A stretch of 64,000 nt of DNA from positions 124,001-188,000 of the forward strand of contig CAWKNX010000009.1 in NCBI GenBank assembly GCA_963851085.1. Direction: 5' to 3'. Every line of letters begins with the position of its first letter. The first letter of the stretch is position 1. The position numbers and the translations under genes were made by a program. Of the stretch, positions 33,879-43,448 are shown piece by piece. The notes beneath the pieces are model-generated. The model worked only from the letters and a program-made list of their open reading frames with translations. It was not told the origin of the DNA and did no database searches. Source of the DNA: DATFVJ01 sp963851085 (GTDB lineage: Bacteria > Actinomycetota > Actinomycetes > Streptosporangiales > Streptosporangiaceae).

Positions 33879-35726
33879 ATGACAGCCCAGACCATCGAGG
33901 AGCGGTTGAAGGTCGAGCAGGCGATCGGGGGGGAAACGCTCTGCGACGATCTCAGGCGGACCGCCGAGGAGCATGGGGACCAGCCAGCTTTCTCGGACCG
34001 AGACGGCGGGGAATGGGTGACGCTGACGTGGTCGCAGACCCGGCAGCGTGCGCTCGAACTCGCCGCAGGTTTCGCGGCGCTCGGCTGCAGGCGCGGTGAC
34101 CGGGTGGCGCTGATGCTGCCGAACCGGGTCGAACACGTCCTCGCCGATCTCGGTGCCCTGCACGCGGGCGCCGTGCCCGTGACCCTTTACGCCACTCTCG
34201 CGCCGGACCAGGTGGCGTTCGTCGCCGCGAACTGCGCGGCCCGGGTGGCCGTGCTCGATGGCGAGGACCAGCTTCGCCGCTGGCAGCCAGTGCTCGAGCG
34301 GCTGCCCAGACTGCACAAGATCATCGTTCGTGACGCCGCGGTCTGCCCCACCGGCGAGCCGTACATGACCTGGGCGGAGTTCGAACGGCTCGGCGCGGAG
34401 CAGTATGCGGCGGACCCCGCCTCCGTCGCCGCCCGCGTAGCGGCGATGGTACCGGATGAGCCGGTGACGATCCTGTACACCTCAGGCACCACCGGTAATC
34501 CCAAGGGCGTGGTGATTACCCACCACAATGTGCTGTTCGCGACGGGCAGCACGCACGTGGCCGGGACCGTGCCCCACGAGATCCGGTCGCTCTCCTATCT
34601 GCCGCTCGCGCACATCGCCGAGCGGCAGCTGACGATCTACATACCGATCCACGAGGCTGGCCACGTCTACTTCTGCCGGGATCAGAAGGACCTGCTCGGC
34701 ACGTTGCAGGCGGTGCAGCCCACCTCGTTCTTCGGCGTGCCGCGGGTCTGGGAGAAGATGCAGGCCGGAATCCTCTCCCTGATGGCCATGGAACAGGACG
34801 AGGCGAAAAGGGCTGCCGTGGCCCGCGCGATGGATGCGGGGCGTGCGTACGTGGAGGCCTGCCAGTTCGGCCGTCAGGTGCCACCCGACGTCGCGGAGGC
34901 CTTCGAGCGCGCCGACGCCGAGGTGCTCGGGCCGATCCGGTCGCTGCTCGGCATGGCCAAGGCCGAGGTGACGCTCAGCGCCGCCGCTCCGCTGCCCCCG
35001 GATGTCGCGCGGTTCTTCGCGGGCTTCGGCGTCAAGATCCTCGACGTGTACGGGATGACAGAGACCACGGGAGCGGTGACCGCGAACACACCGCACGCGT
35101 TCAAGCTCGGCACGGTCGGCCGGCCATTGCCCGGCATGGAAATCAAGATCGCCCAGGACGGGGAGATCCTGGTCCGCGGCCCCGTCAACACTCCCGGCTA
35201 CCTCGGGCAGCCGGAGATGTCGGCCGCGCTGCTCGGCGAGGACGGCTGGCTGCACACAGGTGACATCGGCACACTCGACGAGGATCAGTTCGTCCGCGTG
35301 GTCGACCGCAAGAAGGAACTCATCATCACGGCCGGGGGAGAGAACATCTCACCTGCCGCCATCGAAGGTCTGCTCGTCGAGCACCCACTGATCGGGCAGG
35401 CGCTCGCCTTTGGTGACCGGAGGCCCTACGTAGTGGCGCTGCTCGCCCTCGACGGTGAGGTGGCACCCGCCTGGGCGAAGGCGCGTGGCATCGGGGCGGG
35501 CTCGCTTGCCGAACTGGCGGTGCACCCCGCGGTGATCGAGGCGGTGGGGGAGGCCGTCGCCTTGGCGAACAAGCGCCTCGCCCGCGTCCAGCAGGTCAAA
35601 CACTGGGAGTTGCTGCACAGCGAGTGGACGGCGGAGAGCGAGGAACTCACCCCGACGCTGAAGCTCAAGCGCCGGGTAATTCACGCCAAGTACGCCGACG
35701 TCATCGACTCGCTCTATACGACCTGA
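33879..35726 (+). CDS. Long-chain fatty-acid--CoA ligase (AMP-binding enzyme)
   Basis: A 615-residue adenylate-forming enzyme. The P-loop is ILYTSGTTGNPKGVVITH, A5 is YGMTETTGAV, A7 is LHTGDIG, and A8 is VVDRKKELIITAGGENISP. The C-terminal lysine that completes adenylation is in LTPTLKLKRRVI. It resembles the FadD15/FAA1 type that activates long-chain acids. GGAGGAGG precedes the ATG closely. It ends 52 bases before tRNA-Sec. Confidence 0.92.
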   Translation: MTAQTIEERLKVEQAIGGETLCDDLRRTAEEHGDQPAFSDRDGGEWVTLTWSQTRQRALELAAGFAALGCRRGDRVALMLPNRVEHVLADLGALHAGAVPVTLYATLAPDQVAFVAANCAARVAVLDGEDQLRRWQPVLERLPRLHKIIVRDAAVCPTGEPYMTWAEFERLGAEQYAADPASVAARVAAMVPDEPVTILYTSGTTGNPKGVVITHHNVLFATGSTHVAGTVPHEIRSLSYLPLAHIAERQLTIYIPIHEAGHVYFCRDQKDLLGTLQAVQPTSFFGVPRVWEKMQAGILSLMAMEQDEAKRAAVARAMDAGRAYVEACQFGRQVPPDVAEAFERADAEVLGPIRSLLGMAKAEVTLSAAAPLPPDVARFFAGFGVKILDVYGMTETTGAVTANTPHAFKLGTVGRPLPGMEIKIAQDGEILVRGPVNTPGYLGQPEMSAALLGEDGWLHTGDIGTLDEDQFVRVVDRKKELIITAGGENISPAAIEGLLVEHPLIGQALAFGDRRPYVVALLALDGEVAPAWAKARGIGAGSLAELAVHPAVIEAVGEAVALANKRLARVQQVKHWELLHSEWTAESEELTPTLKLKRRVIHAKYADVIDSLYTT

Positions 35727-35777
35727 CCGGCCCAGTCGCGACGGGGGCGCCCACGAGGTGCCTGCTAGGCTCGCGCC

Positions 35778-35870
35778 GGAGGCGTCCGGGCACCTGGTGG
35801 GCCCCCCGGTCTTCAAAATCGGTGGCACCGAGTCTCTCGGTGCGGCGGGTTCGATTCCCGTCCGCCTCCG
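35778..35870 (+). tRNA. selC: tRNA-Sec (anticodon UCA)
   Basis: The 93-base gene starts GGAGGCG and ends CGCCTCC plus discriminator G, giving a closed acceptor stem. The anticodon loop CTTCAAA centres on TCA (35813-35815), which reads UGA. A long extra arm (CACCGAGTCTCTCGGTG, about 35827-35843) and the T-arm GGGTTCGATTCCC complete a selenocysteine tRNA. CCA is not encoded. It lies near selA, with a mobile island in between. Confidence 0.95.
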
Positions 35871-36214
35871 CTACCTGCGGAAACGCCGCTGCCGAGCACT
35901 CCTGCATGGTTGCCCTGAACGCCGTTTTCATGATCGTTCAGCCCTCTGCTGGCACATTGCTGGCACGGCGCGGCACGAAAGTTGCGATCGCGCCAGCGGA
36001 CGGCGACGGCGCAGGCCAGGACCAGGCAACCGCATGCCAGATGTGGTCCCGTAAGCAGTATCTGGAATCGCGCCGCCGGGCGCCGAACGGGGGTCTCAGG
36101 CGTGGCGCGTTCACGATGGTGGCCGCACGCCCGCAGGGTGGTCCGTAGGACGCCCCCGCTTGCGAGCGCATGACGCGCGGGCATTTTCCTGTCCTCCACG
36201 GGCGTACGGCGTCT
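35871..36214. other. Region after tRNA-Sec, no gene recognised
   Basis: These 344 bases contain a TTTTCATGATCG motif (about 35925) also found in the inverted repeat at 55986-56044, and GCTGGCACATTGCTGGCACG direct repeats. Frames that read back into the tRNA are artefacts. I looked for an integrase gene or a duplicated tRNA 3' end and found neither. Confidence 0.5.
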
Positions 36215-36451
36215 TCACCCCCTCATCACCCGCCGTCCGAGCCGCGCCGTTGGCCCGCGCTGGCGCGCCATCGAAACGGCCGCAGCGCGGGCACGTTCCA
36301 CCAGCGTGACGGCGGCGCGTAGCTCAGCGCTGTGGGCCGGGCAGGCGTCAACCTCATAGATCCGGCTGTCGATAACGAACAGCGCCCGGCTCGCGTCGGC
36401 CTCGCCGTCGTGCAGGTCGCATACCCGCACGACCCGCTCAATGCGTGCCAT
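36215..36451 (-). CDS. Small hypothetical protein of the mobile island
   Basis: A 78-residue protein, MARIERVVRVCDLHDGEADA, then a short beta-rich stretch (LFVIDSRIYEVDACPAHSAE) and a helix. The pattern is reminiscent of the N-terminal dimerisation domain of Lsr2-like proteins, which also start with a CDLH-type segment, but the DNA-binding half is absent. The similarity is by eye only. It is encoded with two other small minus-strand genes typical of actinobacterial accessory islands. Confidence 0.5.
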   Translation of the reverse strand: MARIERVVRVCDLHDGEADASRALFVIDSRIYEVDACPAHSAELRAAVTLVERARAAAVSMARQRGPTARLGRRVMRG

Positions 36452-36495
36452 CAGTTGCGCCAGCCCCGGTCAGCGGCGTCACGCGCGGCGGCGTG

Positions 36496-36720
36496 TCATT
36501 CATGGTGGCAGCTCACCGCTTCCCGCCGCCCGATCGACAGCTCACCCAGCTTGGCTGCCAGGCCGTCGATGTCAGGCGCGTTGACCAGCGCCCGGTGCGG
36601 GTGCCCGGCTGGCGGTGCTGCCCAGTACTCCCCGGTCGTCTCGCCGCGCCAGATCCGCCAGCCGGGGTAGACCCTTCTCAGCCCGGCCAGATCGGCGCTG
36701 TCTAACCCGCTGACCGTCAT
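36496..36720 (-). CDS. Small hypothetical protein of the mobile island
   Basis: A 74-residue protein, LAGLRRVYPGWRIWRGETTG, then EYWAAPPAGHPHRALVNAPD and a short helix. It resembles small aromatic-rich proteins often found beside XRE regulators in actinobacterial elements, but no function is known. The ATG at 36720 overlaps the stop of the upstream partial gene (ATGA). Confidence 0.55.
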   Translation of the reverse strand: MTVSGLDSADLAGLRRVYPGWRIWRGETTGEYWAAPPAGHPHRALVNAPDIDGLAAKLGELSIGRREAVSCHHE

Positions 36721-36998
36721 GTCGTAGGCTCCACGCCGCGCAGCACGCGGGTGATCTTGTCCGCCGCTGCGGGCACGTCGGTTACGGGCGCAATACGGTC
36801 GGCCCACGGCCACCAGTACCAGCCCGCCTCACTGAGCACGTGCTCGCTCAGCACGCCGGGATTGGCGGCGTGCAAATACGGTCGCTTGCCAGCGGGTGTG
36901 ACAAGGTGTGTCCGGTGACCACGGGCTTGCAGCTCGGCGGCGAGCTTCTCCAGCTCGGCTGCCGGGTCAGATTCCCCCCACGTCGCATTAGCCCGAAC
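36717..36998 (-). pseudogene. 5'-truncated hypothetical gene, cut by an insertion sequence
   Basis: An open minus-strand frame ends at 36717 (TGA overlapping the next ATG). It reads ATWGESDPAAELEKLAAELQ, then LVTPAGKRPYLHAANPGVLS and WYWWPWADRIAPV. This looks like a genuine small protein that normally begins just before ATWGE. No start codon remains because decayed transposase sequence begins at about 36999. It forms one operon with the next small gene. Confidence 0.6.
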
Positions 36999-38410
36999 TT
37001 ACGTGATCTTGTCTTGGTCTCTGGGGCTGGCCTGCGGCGATGCTGCTGGACTTCGGTTTTCTGTGTCTACGCTGGGGCCAGGGTGAGTGGGATGGGGCTG
37101 CCGATCAGCTCGAAAACTCGGCGATGGACGTCGGTGCGGTTCGCTGATTCTCTCAAATTGCTGTTCAGCGAAGCTCACCTGTTGCCTGGTGAGCGTTTCA
37201 AGGTGTTTGAGGAGGTCCTGGTAGCTGGAGAGTGCGACGCCGTCTCCGGATTTCTTGCGGGCATCCTTGGCTTTCGCTTCGGTTGAGCGCCATGCGGGTG
37301 CGACTGGGTCTTGGCGGATGGGTACCCGCTCGTCTGTGAAGGTAAGGGGGCGAGTCTCGCGCATGTGCCAGGTGAGATAGCTGGCGAGCATGCATATGAA
37401 CACGTGGGCGCGTACGCGGTCGCTGAGATAGTGGTAGATTGGGCGGAGGTCGAGGTCGTCGATCTTGATTGAGCGGAAATCACGTTCGACGTTGGCAAGA
37501 TTCTTGTAAGCGCTGATCGTGGCCACCGTGTCGAGTCGGTCTGCGGTGAGGCTTGTGCGGATCACGTAGATTCCGTCGAGAGACGATTCGGCGCAGATCT
37601 TCTCTTCGTCCCGCCGGTAGGTAAATGAAGTGCCGGTGATCGTGATGATGAAATGCTTGCCGACCTTACGTTTGTTTATGACTTTGCCAACTCTGATTCC
37701 GATGGCGTCTTCACCGGACAACGCCCCGCAGAGACGGCTCGCACGATCTTGTCGAGTTCCTGCTCGGTCGTGGTCAGCAATTCCTCGCGCTTGCGGCTGC
37801 GTTCCCTGGCCAGCGCGGGATTTTTACAGCACACCAGACGCTCGCCCGGATAATCAGGATGAGTGATCTCAGCGAAGTTCTGAACATAGAACAAAGACAT
37901 CTGCAGAGGGCCGTCATCTCGGGCTAGCGCTGCGATCGCGGGCGACCGGAGAGCAGTGACCCAATCTATGCCCTCCAGTGCCCGCAATTCCTTTACCCGC
38001 GGATTGGTGATCATCCCGCGATCCCCACCATGACGATCTCCGTAATGCCGAAATCGTTGCGGACCATCGTGATTGCATCACAGAAAGATTTTGAATCAGA
38101 CATATTCCCGGGGAACACCCTGATGCCGCACGGAATTCCGCCGGCGTTCGTGAGCAGACCATATTCGATCTGCTCACGGCCCCGTTTTCCGTCTGTGAGT
38201 GACCGAACGCGGCGAGCGCACAGCATTTCCCTTCCACCCACGATGACGACAGGTCGAACAATGCCATGCGACCGGCCTCAAGATGCCGGTCGGCGAGTTT
38301 CTTCTCAATCTCCTTTTGCTGGCCAAGCAGCCAGTACATCGCAGCGTAGGCATCATAGGTATGGATGCCGTCGATGGCGAAATCGCGCCGAGCGTACAAT
38401 CCCCCCACGC
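36999..38410 (-). pseudogene. IS1634/IS4-type transposase remnant, frameshifted and truncated
   Basis: Four minus-strand fragments in different frames line up as one transposase. They are YARRDFAIDGIHTYDAYAAM to LFDLSSSWVEGK (from 38408), KRGREQIEYGLLTNAGGIPC (38241-38011), VKELRALEGIDWVTALRSPA (38014-37676), and the C-terminal catalytic part with YKNLANVERDFRSIKIDDLD and RVRAHVFICMLASYLTWHM (37721-36999). The order matches IS1634-like DDE enzymes. At least three frameshifts and a missing N-terminus mean it is dead. Its left edge truncates the hypothetical gene at 36998. Confidence 0.8.
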
Positions 38411-38516
38411 CGGATCGTCGATGGGTGCGGCTCTTCTGAGGTGATGCAGCTGTGAAGCGTTTTAGTACGCCTGGTGGTCCTGTGTCCGGTTGTGCCGTGT
38501 CGCTGCGTGCGTAAAG

Positions 38517-38573
38517 GGCTCCTTCTCGTTACGGTCCCGGTTGTCTGACGACCGGATCGCAAAAGAAGGAGCC
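38517..38573 (+). promoter_or_regulatory. Hairpin that can mask the ribosome-binding site of the ISKra4-like transposase
   Basis: GGCTCCTTCT (38517-38526) and AGAAGGAGCC (38564-38573) are perfect inverted 10-mers, with a second smaller stem between them. The right arm contains the AAGGAG ribosome-binding site for the ATG at 38575. Such a fold would limit translation of read-through transcripts, a known control strategy of insertion sequences. Confidence 0.6.
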
Positions 38574-38574
38574 G

Positions 38575-39798
38575 ATGCAAGGGTACGTGCCTGCTCAGGA
38601 CGAGGCGTTCGCGGAGTCCAGGAAGTGCTTCGGCGAGCTTGAGGACTGGATGGCGTCGGAGGAGGCGGCGGGGCTGCAGCATGGTGACGCTGGAAGAACA
38701 GCTGGATGTGCGGGGCCGGGAGCTGCTGCGGCGGCTGTTTCAGGACCGGCTGGACCTGACGGCCGCGCAAGAAGAACGGCGGCATGACGTGACCGGGGAG
38801 GACGGCGTGGTCCGCACGCGGGCGGAAAGGGGCCGGACCGGCCGCTGGTGACGAAGTTCGGGCAGGTGATCGTGTCGCGGATCGCCTACCGGTCGCCTGG
38901 CAGGAGCAACGTGCACTGCTGGACCGGGCGCTGAACCTGCCGGAGGAGACGTACTCCCACGGGCTGCGCAAGCTCGCCGCGGTCGAGGCGGCACGCGGGT
39001 CGCACGAGGCCGCATGCTCCGCGATCACCCGCGCGACCGGCGTGGTGATCGGGAAACGGCAGGCCGAGAGCTGGCCCGCCGTGCCGCCGCGCACGTGGAG
39101 GCGTTTTACCTATGGCGCGTGATCAGGCAGGCACAGGACGGGTGGCCGCTGGTGCTGACCTTCGATGGGAAGGGCATCGTGATGCTGCCGGGCGCGCTGC
39201 GCCCGGCGACCGCGAAGGCCGCCGCCGCGGCGGAGGGCAAGCTCGCCACGAGGCTGTCGCCCGGGGAGAAGAACGGCCGCAAGCGGATGGCTGAGCTGGC
39301 CTGCGTCTACGACGCCGCCCCGGTACCGCGCACCGCCGAGGACATCATCAGCACCCCAGCGCAGAAACGCAGGAAGAAGAAAGCGCAGGCCAGCAAGCCC
39401 AGGGACAAGGGAAAGCCGCGGGAGCCGCAGGCGCGGGGCAAGTGGCTGACCGCCTCGGTCACCGATGGCATCCCGCTGTCATCGCCGCCGCCTTCGACGA
39501 GGCCGAGCGCCGGGACCCAGGCCACAACAGGGAATGGGCCGTGCTCGTGGACGGCAACAGCACGCAGATCGAGGCCGTCACCGCGGAGGCCGCCGCCCGC
39601 GGTGTCACGGTCACGATTGTCATCGACTTCATCCACGTCCTGGAATACCTGTGGAAGGCCGCTTGGTCCTTCTTCGGCAAAGGCGAGCCCGCAGCCGAGG
39701 AATGGGTCGCTGACCAGGCCCGCAAGATCCTGCACGGCAGCGCCCGCCAGGTCGCGGCCGGGATCCGCCGCCGCGCCACCACCTACGGCTACCATTAG
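38575..39798 (+). pseudogene. ISKra4-family transposase, frameshifted and 3'-truncated
   Basis: Pieces in three frames make one protein: MQGYVPAQDEAFAESRKCFG; MVTLEEQLDVRGRELLRRLF; ARRAAAHVEAFYLWRVIRQA; LTFDGKGIVMLPGALRPATA; MAELACVYDAAPVPRTAEDI; and DEAERRDPGHNREWAVLVDG with VTIVIDFIHVLEYLWKAAWS to ATTYGYH. These match ISKra4 transposases in order. Frames change near 38680, 38850 and 39470. The C-terminal 100 or so residues are missing after ATTYGYH, so the element is inactive. Confidence 0.82.
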
Positions 39799-39814
39799 CG
39801 AATCACTCTTTCCA

Positions 39815-39947
39815 GCGCGTACCAATGCGATTACCGGCAGCCAACTGGGCGGAAGCGTAGGTTGGAAGATGATGCCCGCTGCCCGCTGTCCTGGAGCGGG
39901 CAGGAGACAGCGGACAGCACTCACACCACGCGATTGGTACACGCGCG
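39815..39947. promoter_or_regulatory. Inverted repeat bracketing the promoter of the XRE gene
   Basis: GCGCGTACCAATGCG (39815-39829) and CGCGATTGGTACACGCGC (39929-39946) form an imperfect inverted pair that shares the core GTACCAAT/ATTGGTAC about 100 bases apart, the right copy ending just before the XRE start codon. They could be paired operators for the adjacent regulator or a terminal repeat left by transposition. Confidence 0.45.
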
Positions 39948-41207
39948 ATGTCACACTTCGGTGATGAGCTGCGGCGCTTGCTGGCCGTGCAGGGCATGTC
40001 CCTGCGCGAGGCGGCGCGCCGCGTGCCATGCGACTCTGGTCACCTGTCGAAACTGGCCAGCGGCCAGAAACGGCCGTCGCGGGCCATGGCTCAGCGGCTT
40101 GACGAGGTGCTCGGTGCCGATGGTGTGCTGGTCTCGCTTGTGCCCGAACCTCCCGCCAGCGGGTATCCCGATGGCGAAGCGGCGGAACCCGCGCCATGGG
40201 TGTATGAGTTTGGGCGGGATGTGAGCGCTGCGACCAGGCGGCAGTTCACGGCCGCATTCCTCGCTGCGCTCGGGATCGTGGTGTCGGCGCGGCGGCTGAC
40301 CGGCGGGCCACAGGTGGGCAGCCAGCACGTTGAGCTGGTCGAATCCGTTCTTGGTGAGCTTGAGCGCGCCGATGCCCGTGAGGGCGGCGACCTAGTGTGT
40401 GATGGTGCGGCGGCCCTGCTGGACACCGTTTACGACTGGCTTTACGCCGGCTCCTACGGCGCTGCCACGGGCAGCGCGCTGGCCGAAGTGGCCGGGCAGC
40501 TCGGCGCGTGGGTGGGCTGGACAGCCTATGACGCCGACCGTTTCGCCATGTCGCGGCACTACTACCAGGAAACGCTGCTGCTGGCGCGGATGAACGACGA
40601 CCGGCCGCTGGAGGCGCGGGTGCTGTCGTACATGTGCCTTCAGGCGCAGCGCCGGGGGCGGCCACGTGAGGCCATCGGCCTGGCCGAGACCGCGCTTCGG
40701 GTGTCGTCCGGCTGGGCCACGCCACGGCTGGCCGCGCTGCTGCACCTGCGGTCCGCCCGCGCCCACGCTGGGAGTCAGGACGCTGCGGGTTTCCGGCGTG
40801 AGCTTGCCCGCGCCAAGAACGAGTTCGGCCAGGGCAGCAGCGCCGACGACCCGCCGTGGCTTCGCTCGCTGACGCCCGCCGAGGTGGCCGGCATCGAGGG
40901 CATGTCATACGCCGCGCTCGGACAGCCGGACCGCGCGGCCGGGCAGTTCCGCGCGGCGCTCGGCTTGGCGGAGGCGGCTTTTGCCAGGAACGCCTGTTAC
41001 TACCAGGTCCGGCTGGCGGAAGCGCTCCATGAGGCGGGCGATCTCACCGGTTCCTGCGAGACCGCCGCCGGGGCAGTTCCAGCCGTTGCCGCGATCAGGT
41101 CGTCGCGCACCCGCAACCGGCTCGCCGCGCTCAGGCACAAGGCGATCCCATCCAGCCCAGCGGCGCGCGAGTTCGCGGACCGGTATGACGAGGTGTTCAC
41201 AGGCTGA
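39948..41207 (+). CDS. XRE-family regulator with TPR-like C-terminal domain
   Basis: The N-terminal 60 residues form a Cro/C1-type HTH (FGDELRRLLAVQGMSLREAA, then DSGHLSKLASGQKRPSRAMA). The remaining 350 residues are helical repeats (RFAMSRHYYQETLLLARMND; GLAETALRVSSGWATPRLAA) of the TPR type. Such proteins are very common in actinomycete accessory islands and often lie beside small DUF genes or effectors. It is followed 14 bases later by a GNAT gene, with which it probably forms an operon. Confidence 0.88.
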   Translation: MSHFGDELRRLLAVQGMSLREAARRVPCDSGHLSKLASGQKRPSRAMAQRLDEVLGADGVLVSLVPEPPASGYPDGEAAEPAPWVYEFGRDVSAATRRQFTAAFLAALGIVVSARRLTGGPQVGSQHVELVESVLGELERADAREGGDLVCDGAAALLDTVYDWLYAGSYGAATGSALAEVAGQLGAWVGWTAYDADRFAMSRHYYQETLLLARMNDDRPLEARVLSYMCLQAQRRGRPREAIGLAETALRVSSGWATPRLAALLHLRSARAHAGSQDAAGFRRELARAKNEFGQGSSADDPPWLRSLTPAEVAGIEGMSYAALGQPDRAAGQFRAALGLAEAAFARNACYYQVRLAEALHEAGDLTGSCETAAGAVPAVAAIRSSRTRNRLAALRHKAIPSSPAAREFADRYDEVFTG

Positions 41208-41221
41208 GGGGAGAGCACACG

Positions 41222-41800
41222 GTGCCGCTCGCCGGGTTTTCGTTCAAGCACTATGACGCTGGCTCCGCGCACCCGATGCTCGGTCGGCTGGTCGAGGTCT
41301 ATATGGAGGTCTACAGCACCGAGGGCGGGGAGTTCTACAGCGAGGACCGAATCCGCGAGCAGCTCGAAAGCCATATGGGCGCGGAGGGGTGGGAGCTGGT
41401 GGCCGCCTGGGCGGACAGCGATCTGGCCGGCTACGTGTACGGGTTCCCGCTGGCGCGGGGCGCACGGTGGTGGCGTGGCCTGGTGACGAAGAAGGACCCC
41501 GGCGCGGTCGAGGAAACGGGGTCACGGACCTTCGCATTGTGCGAGTTGCTCGTCAGAGCACCGTGGCGCGGCCGGGGCCTCGGCCACGCGCTGCACGACG
41601 AGATCCTCACCGGCCGCCGCGAGGAACGCGCCACCCTGCTGGTCGAGCAAGACAATGAGACTGCGCTCGGCGCATACACCAGGTGGGGGTGGGCGAAGTT
41701 CGGGAAGGTGCGTCCGAGCTGGGCTGGCGCACCCGAACTTGACGCCCTGATCCTCCCGCTGGCCACAGACCGCAACGAAGCGGCCGGACCGCTACCCTGA
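41222..41800 (+). CDS. GNAT-family N-acetyltransferase
   Basis: A 192-residue acetyltransferase. The acetyl-CoA-binding motif A is LCELLVRAPWRGRGLGHALHD (RxxGxG/A), followed by the beta-strand LLVEQDNETALGAYTRWGW. The substrate is unknown. The GTG start has GAGGGGAG upstream and directly follows the XRE regulator gene, suggesting co-expression. Confidence 0.82.
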   Translation: MPLAGFSFKHYDAGSAHPMLGRLVEVYMEVYSTEGGEFYSEDRIREQLESHMGAEGWELVAAWADSDLAGYVYGFPLARGARWWRGLVTKKDPGAVEETGSRTFALCELLVRAPWRGRGLGHALHDEILTGRREERATLLVEQDNETALGAYTRWGWAKFGKVRPSWAGAPELDALILPLATDRNEAAGPLP

Positions 41801-41859
41801 CGGTTGCGTGTACCAACGCCAGAGCGCCGCGCTACGTGCGCGGTTGGGCCGGACGGGCG

Positions 41860-43395
41860 ATGTCCGGGGAAACCGGTAGATTCGGCAGGGTGGATACCCG
41901 GCGGCTGGTCCCGCGCACAGATGCCGTGCTCGCCGACCCACGGCTGGCTGAGGCGGTGGAGCGGCTCGGCCGGCGCGTGGTCAAGGCCGCGGTCGCCGAT
42001 GCCCAGGAACAGGCCAGGTCCGGCCGGATCGCACCGGAAACAGTGCCCGACGTCGCCGCGGCTGCCCTGCCAGCGCGCGCGACCACTCTGCGGCCGGTCA
42101 TCAACGCGACCGGGGTGTTGCTGCACACGAACCTGGGCCGCGCACCCTTGTCCCGCGCGGCGCGTGAGGCGCTCCTTGTGGCGGCAGGCTGCACAGATGT
42201 TGAGTTTGATCTCGCGTCGGGCACGCGTGCGCGGCGCGGCAGGGGTGTGATCGAGGCGCTCGCCCGCGCGGTTCCCGCCGCCGGGGCGGTGCACGTGGTC
42301 AACAACAACGCCGCGGCACTTGTCCTGGCCGCCACGGCGCTCGCGGCCAGTAAGGAGATCGTGGTCAGCCGCGGCGAACTCGTCGAGATCGGCGACGGGT
42401 TCCGCCTGCCCGATCTGCTGACGTCCACTGGCGCCAGACTCCGCGAGGTCGGCACCACCAACCGGACGACCGTGGCGGATTACGTCCAGGCAGTCGATGC
42501 GCGCACCGGTTTCGTGCTCAAGGTGCACCCGTCGAACTTCAGGATCGAGGGTTTCACCGCCGGCGCCAGTGTCGCCGACCTCGCCGCGGCGATGGAGGGC
42601 AGCGGTGTGCCGGTGATCGCGGACATCGGATCCGGGCTGCTGTCCGCCGACCCCCGCCTGCCCGACGAACCCGACGCCGACAGTGTGCTGCGGGCGGGGG
42701 CGCGTCTTGTCATGGCGAGCGCGGACAAGTTGCTCGGCGGACCGCAGGCGGGGCTGCTGCTCGGCGATGCCGGGCTCGTCGCCAGGCTTCGCCGCCATCC
42801 CCTCGCACGCGCGCTGCGCATCGACAAGCTCACGGTGGCGGCACTCGAAGCTACCCTCGCCGGCACCTCCACCCCCACCGCACAGGCGCTTTCCGCCGAC
42901 CCGCGCGAACTCAAGCTCCGAGCCGAACGACTGGCGGCGCGCCTCGCCGCGAGCGGGATCGACGCGCGGGCCGTGGTGAGCGAGGCCGCGGTCGGCGGCG
43001 GCGGCGCCCCTGGCCTGGTGCTGGAGAGCGCTGCGGTGACATTGCCCGCGCGGTTCGGTATCACGCTGCGCGGCGGCGACCCCGCAGTGGTCGGCCGGGT
43101 GGAATCCGGCCGCCTGCTGCTTGATCTGCGCGCCGTGGAACCGGCGTGTGACGACGACATTCACGCCGCAGTGACGGCCGCTGGCGCTGGCAGGCAGGAG
43201 CCGTGGCCACCCGCGGATGGCGCGGTGGCCGCTGGACCACCGCCGCTGCCGACGGCGCTCCCGATATCGGCGCGGCCCCCGATACCGGCGGAGCCTCCGG
43301 CGCCGTCGCCCTGCGCGCCGCCGCTGCAGTCGGCCCTGTCGGTGCAGGAACGTAGGCTGGGCGGATCATTACATGTCACGGACGAGGGCACGTAG
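41860..43395 (+). CDS. selA: L-seryl-tRNA(Sec) selenium transferase
   Basis: This PLP enzyme converts Ser-tRNA(Sec) to Sec-tRNA(Sec) using selenophosphate. Conserved features are VINATGVLLHTNLGRAPLSR, FDLASGTRARRG, VNNNAAALVLAATALA, ISRGELVEIGDGFR-like (SRGELVEIGDGF) and the PLP lysine Lys290 in MASADKLLGGPQAG. The ATG at 41860 is preferred; a GTG at 41890 is possible. The 511-residue length exceeds the norm because of a Pro/Ala-rich C-terminal tail of about 55 residues. It lies 6 kb after tRNA-Sec with a mobile island between. Confidence 0.95.
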   Translation: MSGETGRFGRVDTRRLVPRTDAVLADPRLAEAVERLGRRVVKAAVADAQEQARSGRIAPETVPDVAAAALPARATTLRPVINATGVLLHTNLGRAPLSRAAREALLVAAGCTDVEFDLASGTRARRGRGVIEALARAVPAAGAVHVVNNNAAALVLAATALAASKEIVVSRGELVEIGDGFRLPDLLTSTGARLREVGTTNRTTVADYVQAVDARTGFVLKVHPSNFRIEGFTAGASVADLAAAMEGSGVPVIADIGSGLLSADPRLPDEPDADSVLRAGARLVMASADKLLGGPQAGLLLGDAGLVARLRRHPLARALRIDKLTVAALEATLAGTSTPTAQALSADPRELKLRAERLAARLAASGIDARAVVSEAAVGGGGAPGLVLESAAVTLPARFGITLRGGDPAVVGRVESGRLLLDLRAVEPACDDDIHAAVTAAGAGRQEPWPPADGAVAAGPPPLPTALPISARPPIPAEPPAPSPCAPPLQSALSVQERRLGGSLHVTDEGT

Positions 43396-43448
43396 CGGAG
43401 GACAAAGCAGGCGACCACAAAGCAGGCGAGGACAATGAGGTGACGCCC

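Noticed and set aside
35813..36199. Minus-strand frame ending GGGRESNPPHRETRCHRF
   Set aside because: This is the familiar artefact of translating the reverse strand of a tRNA gene.
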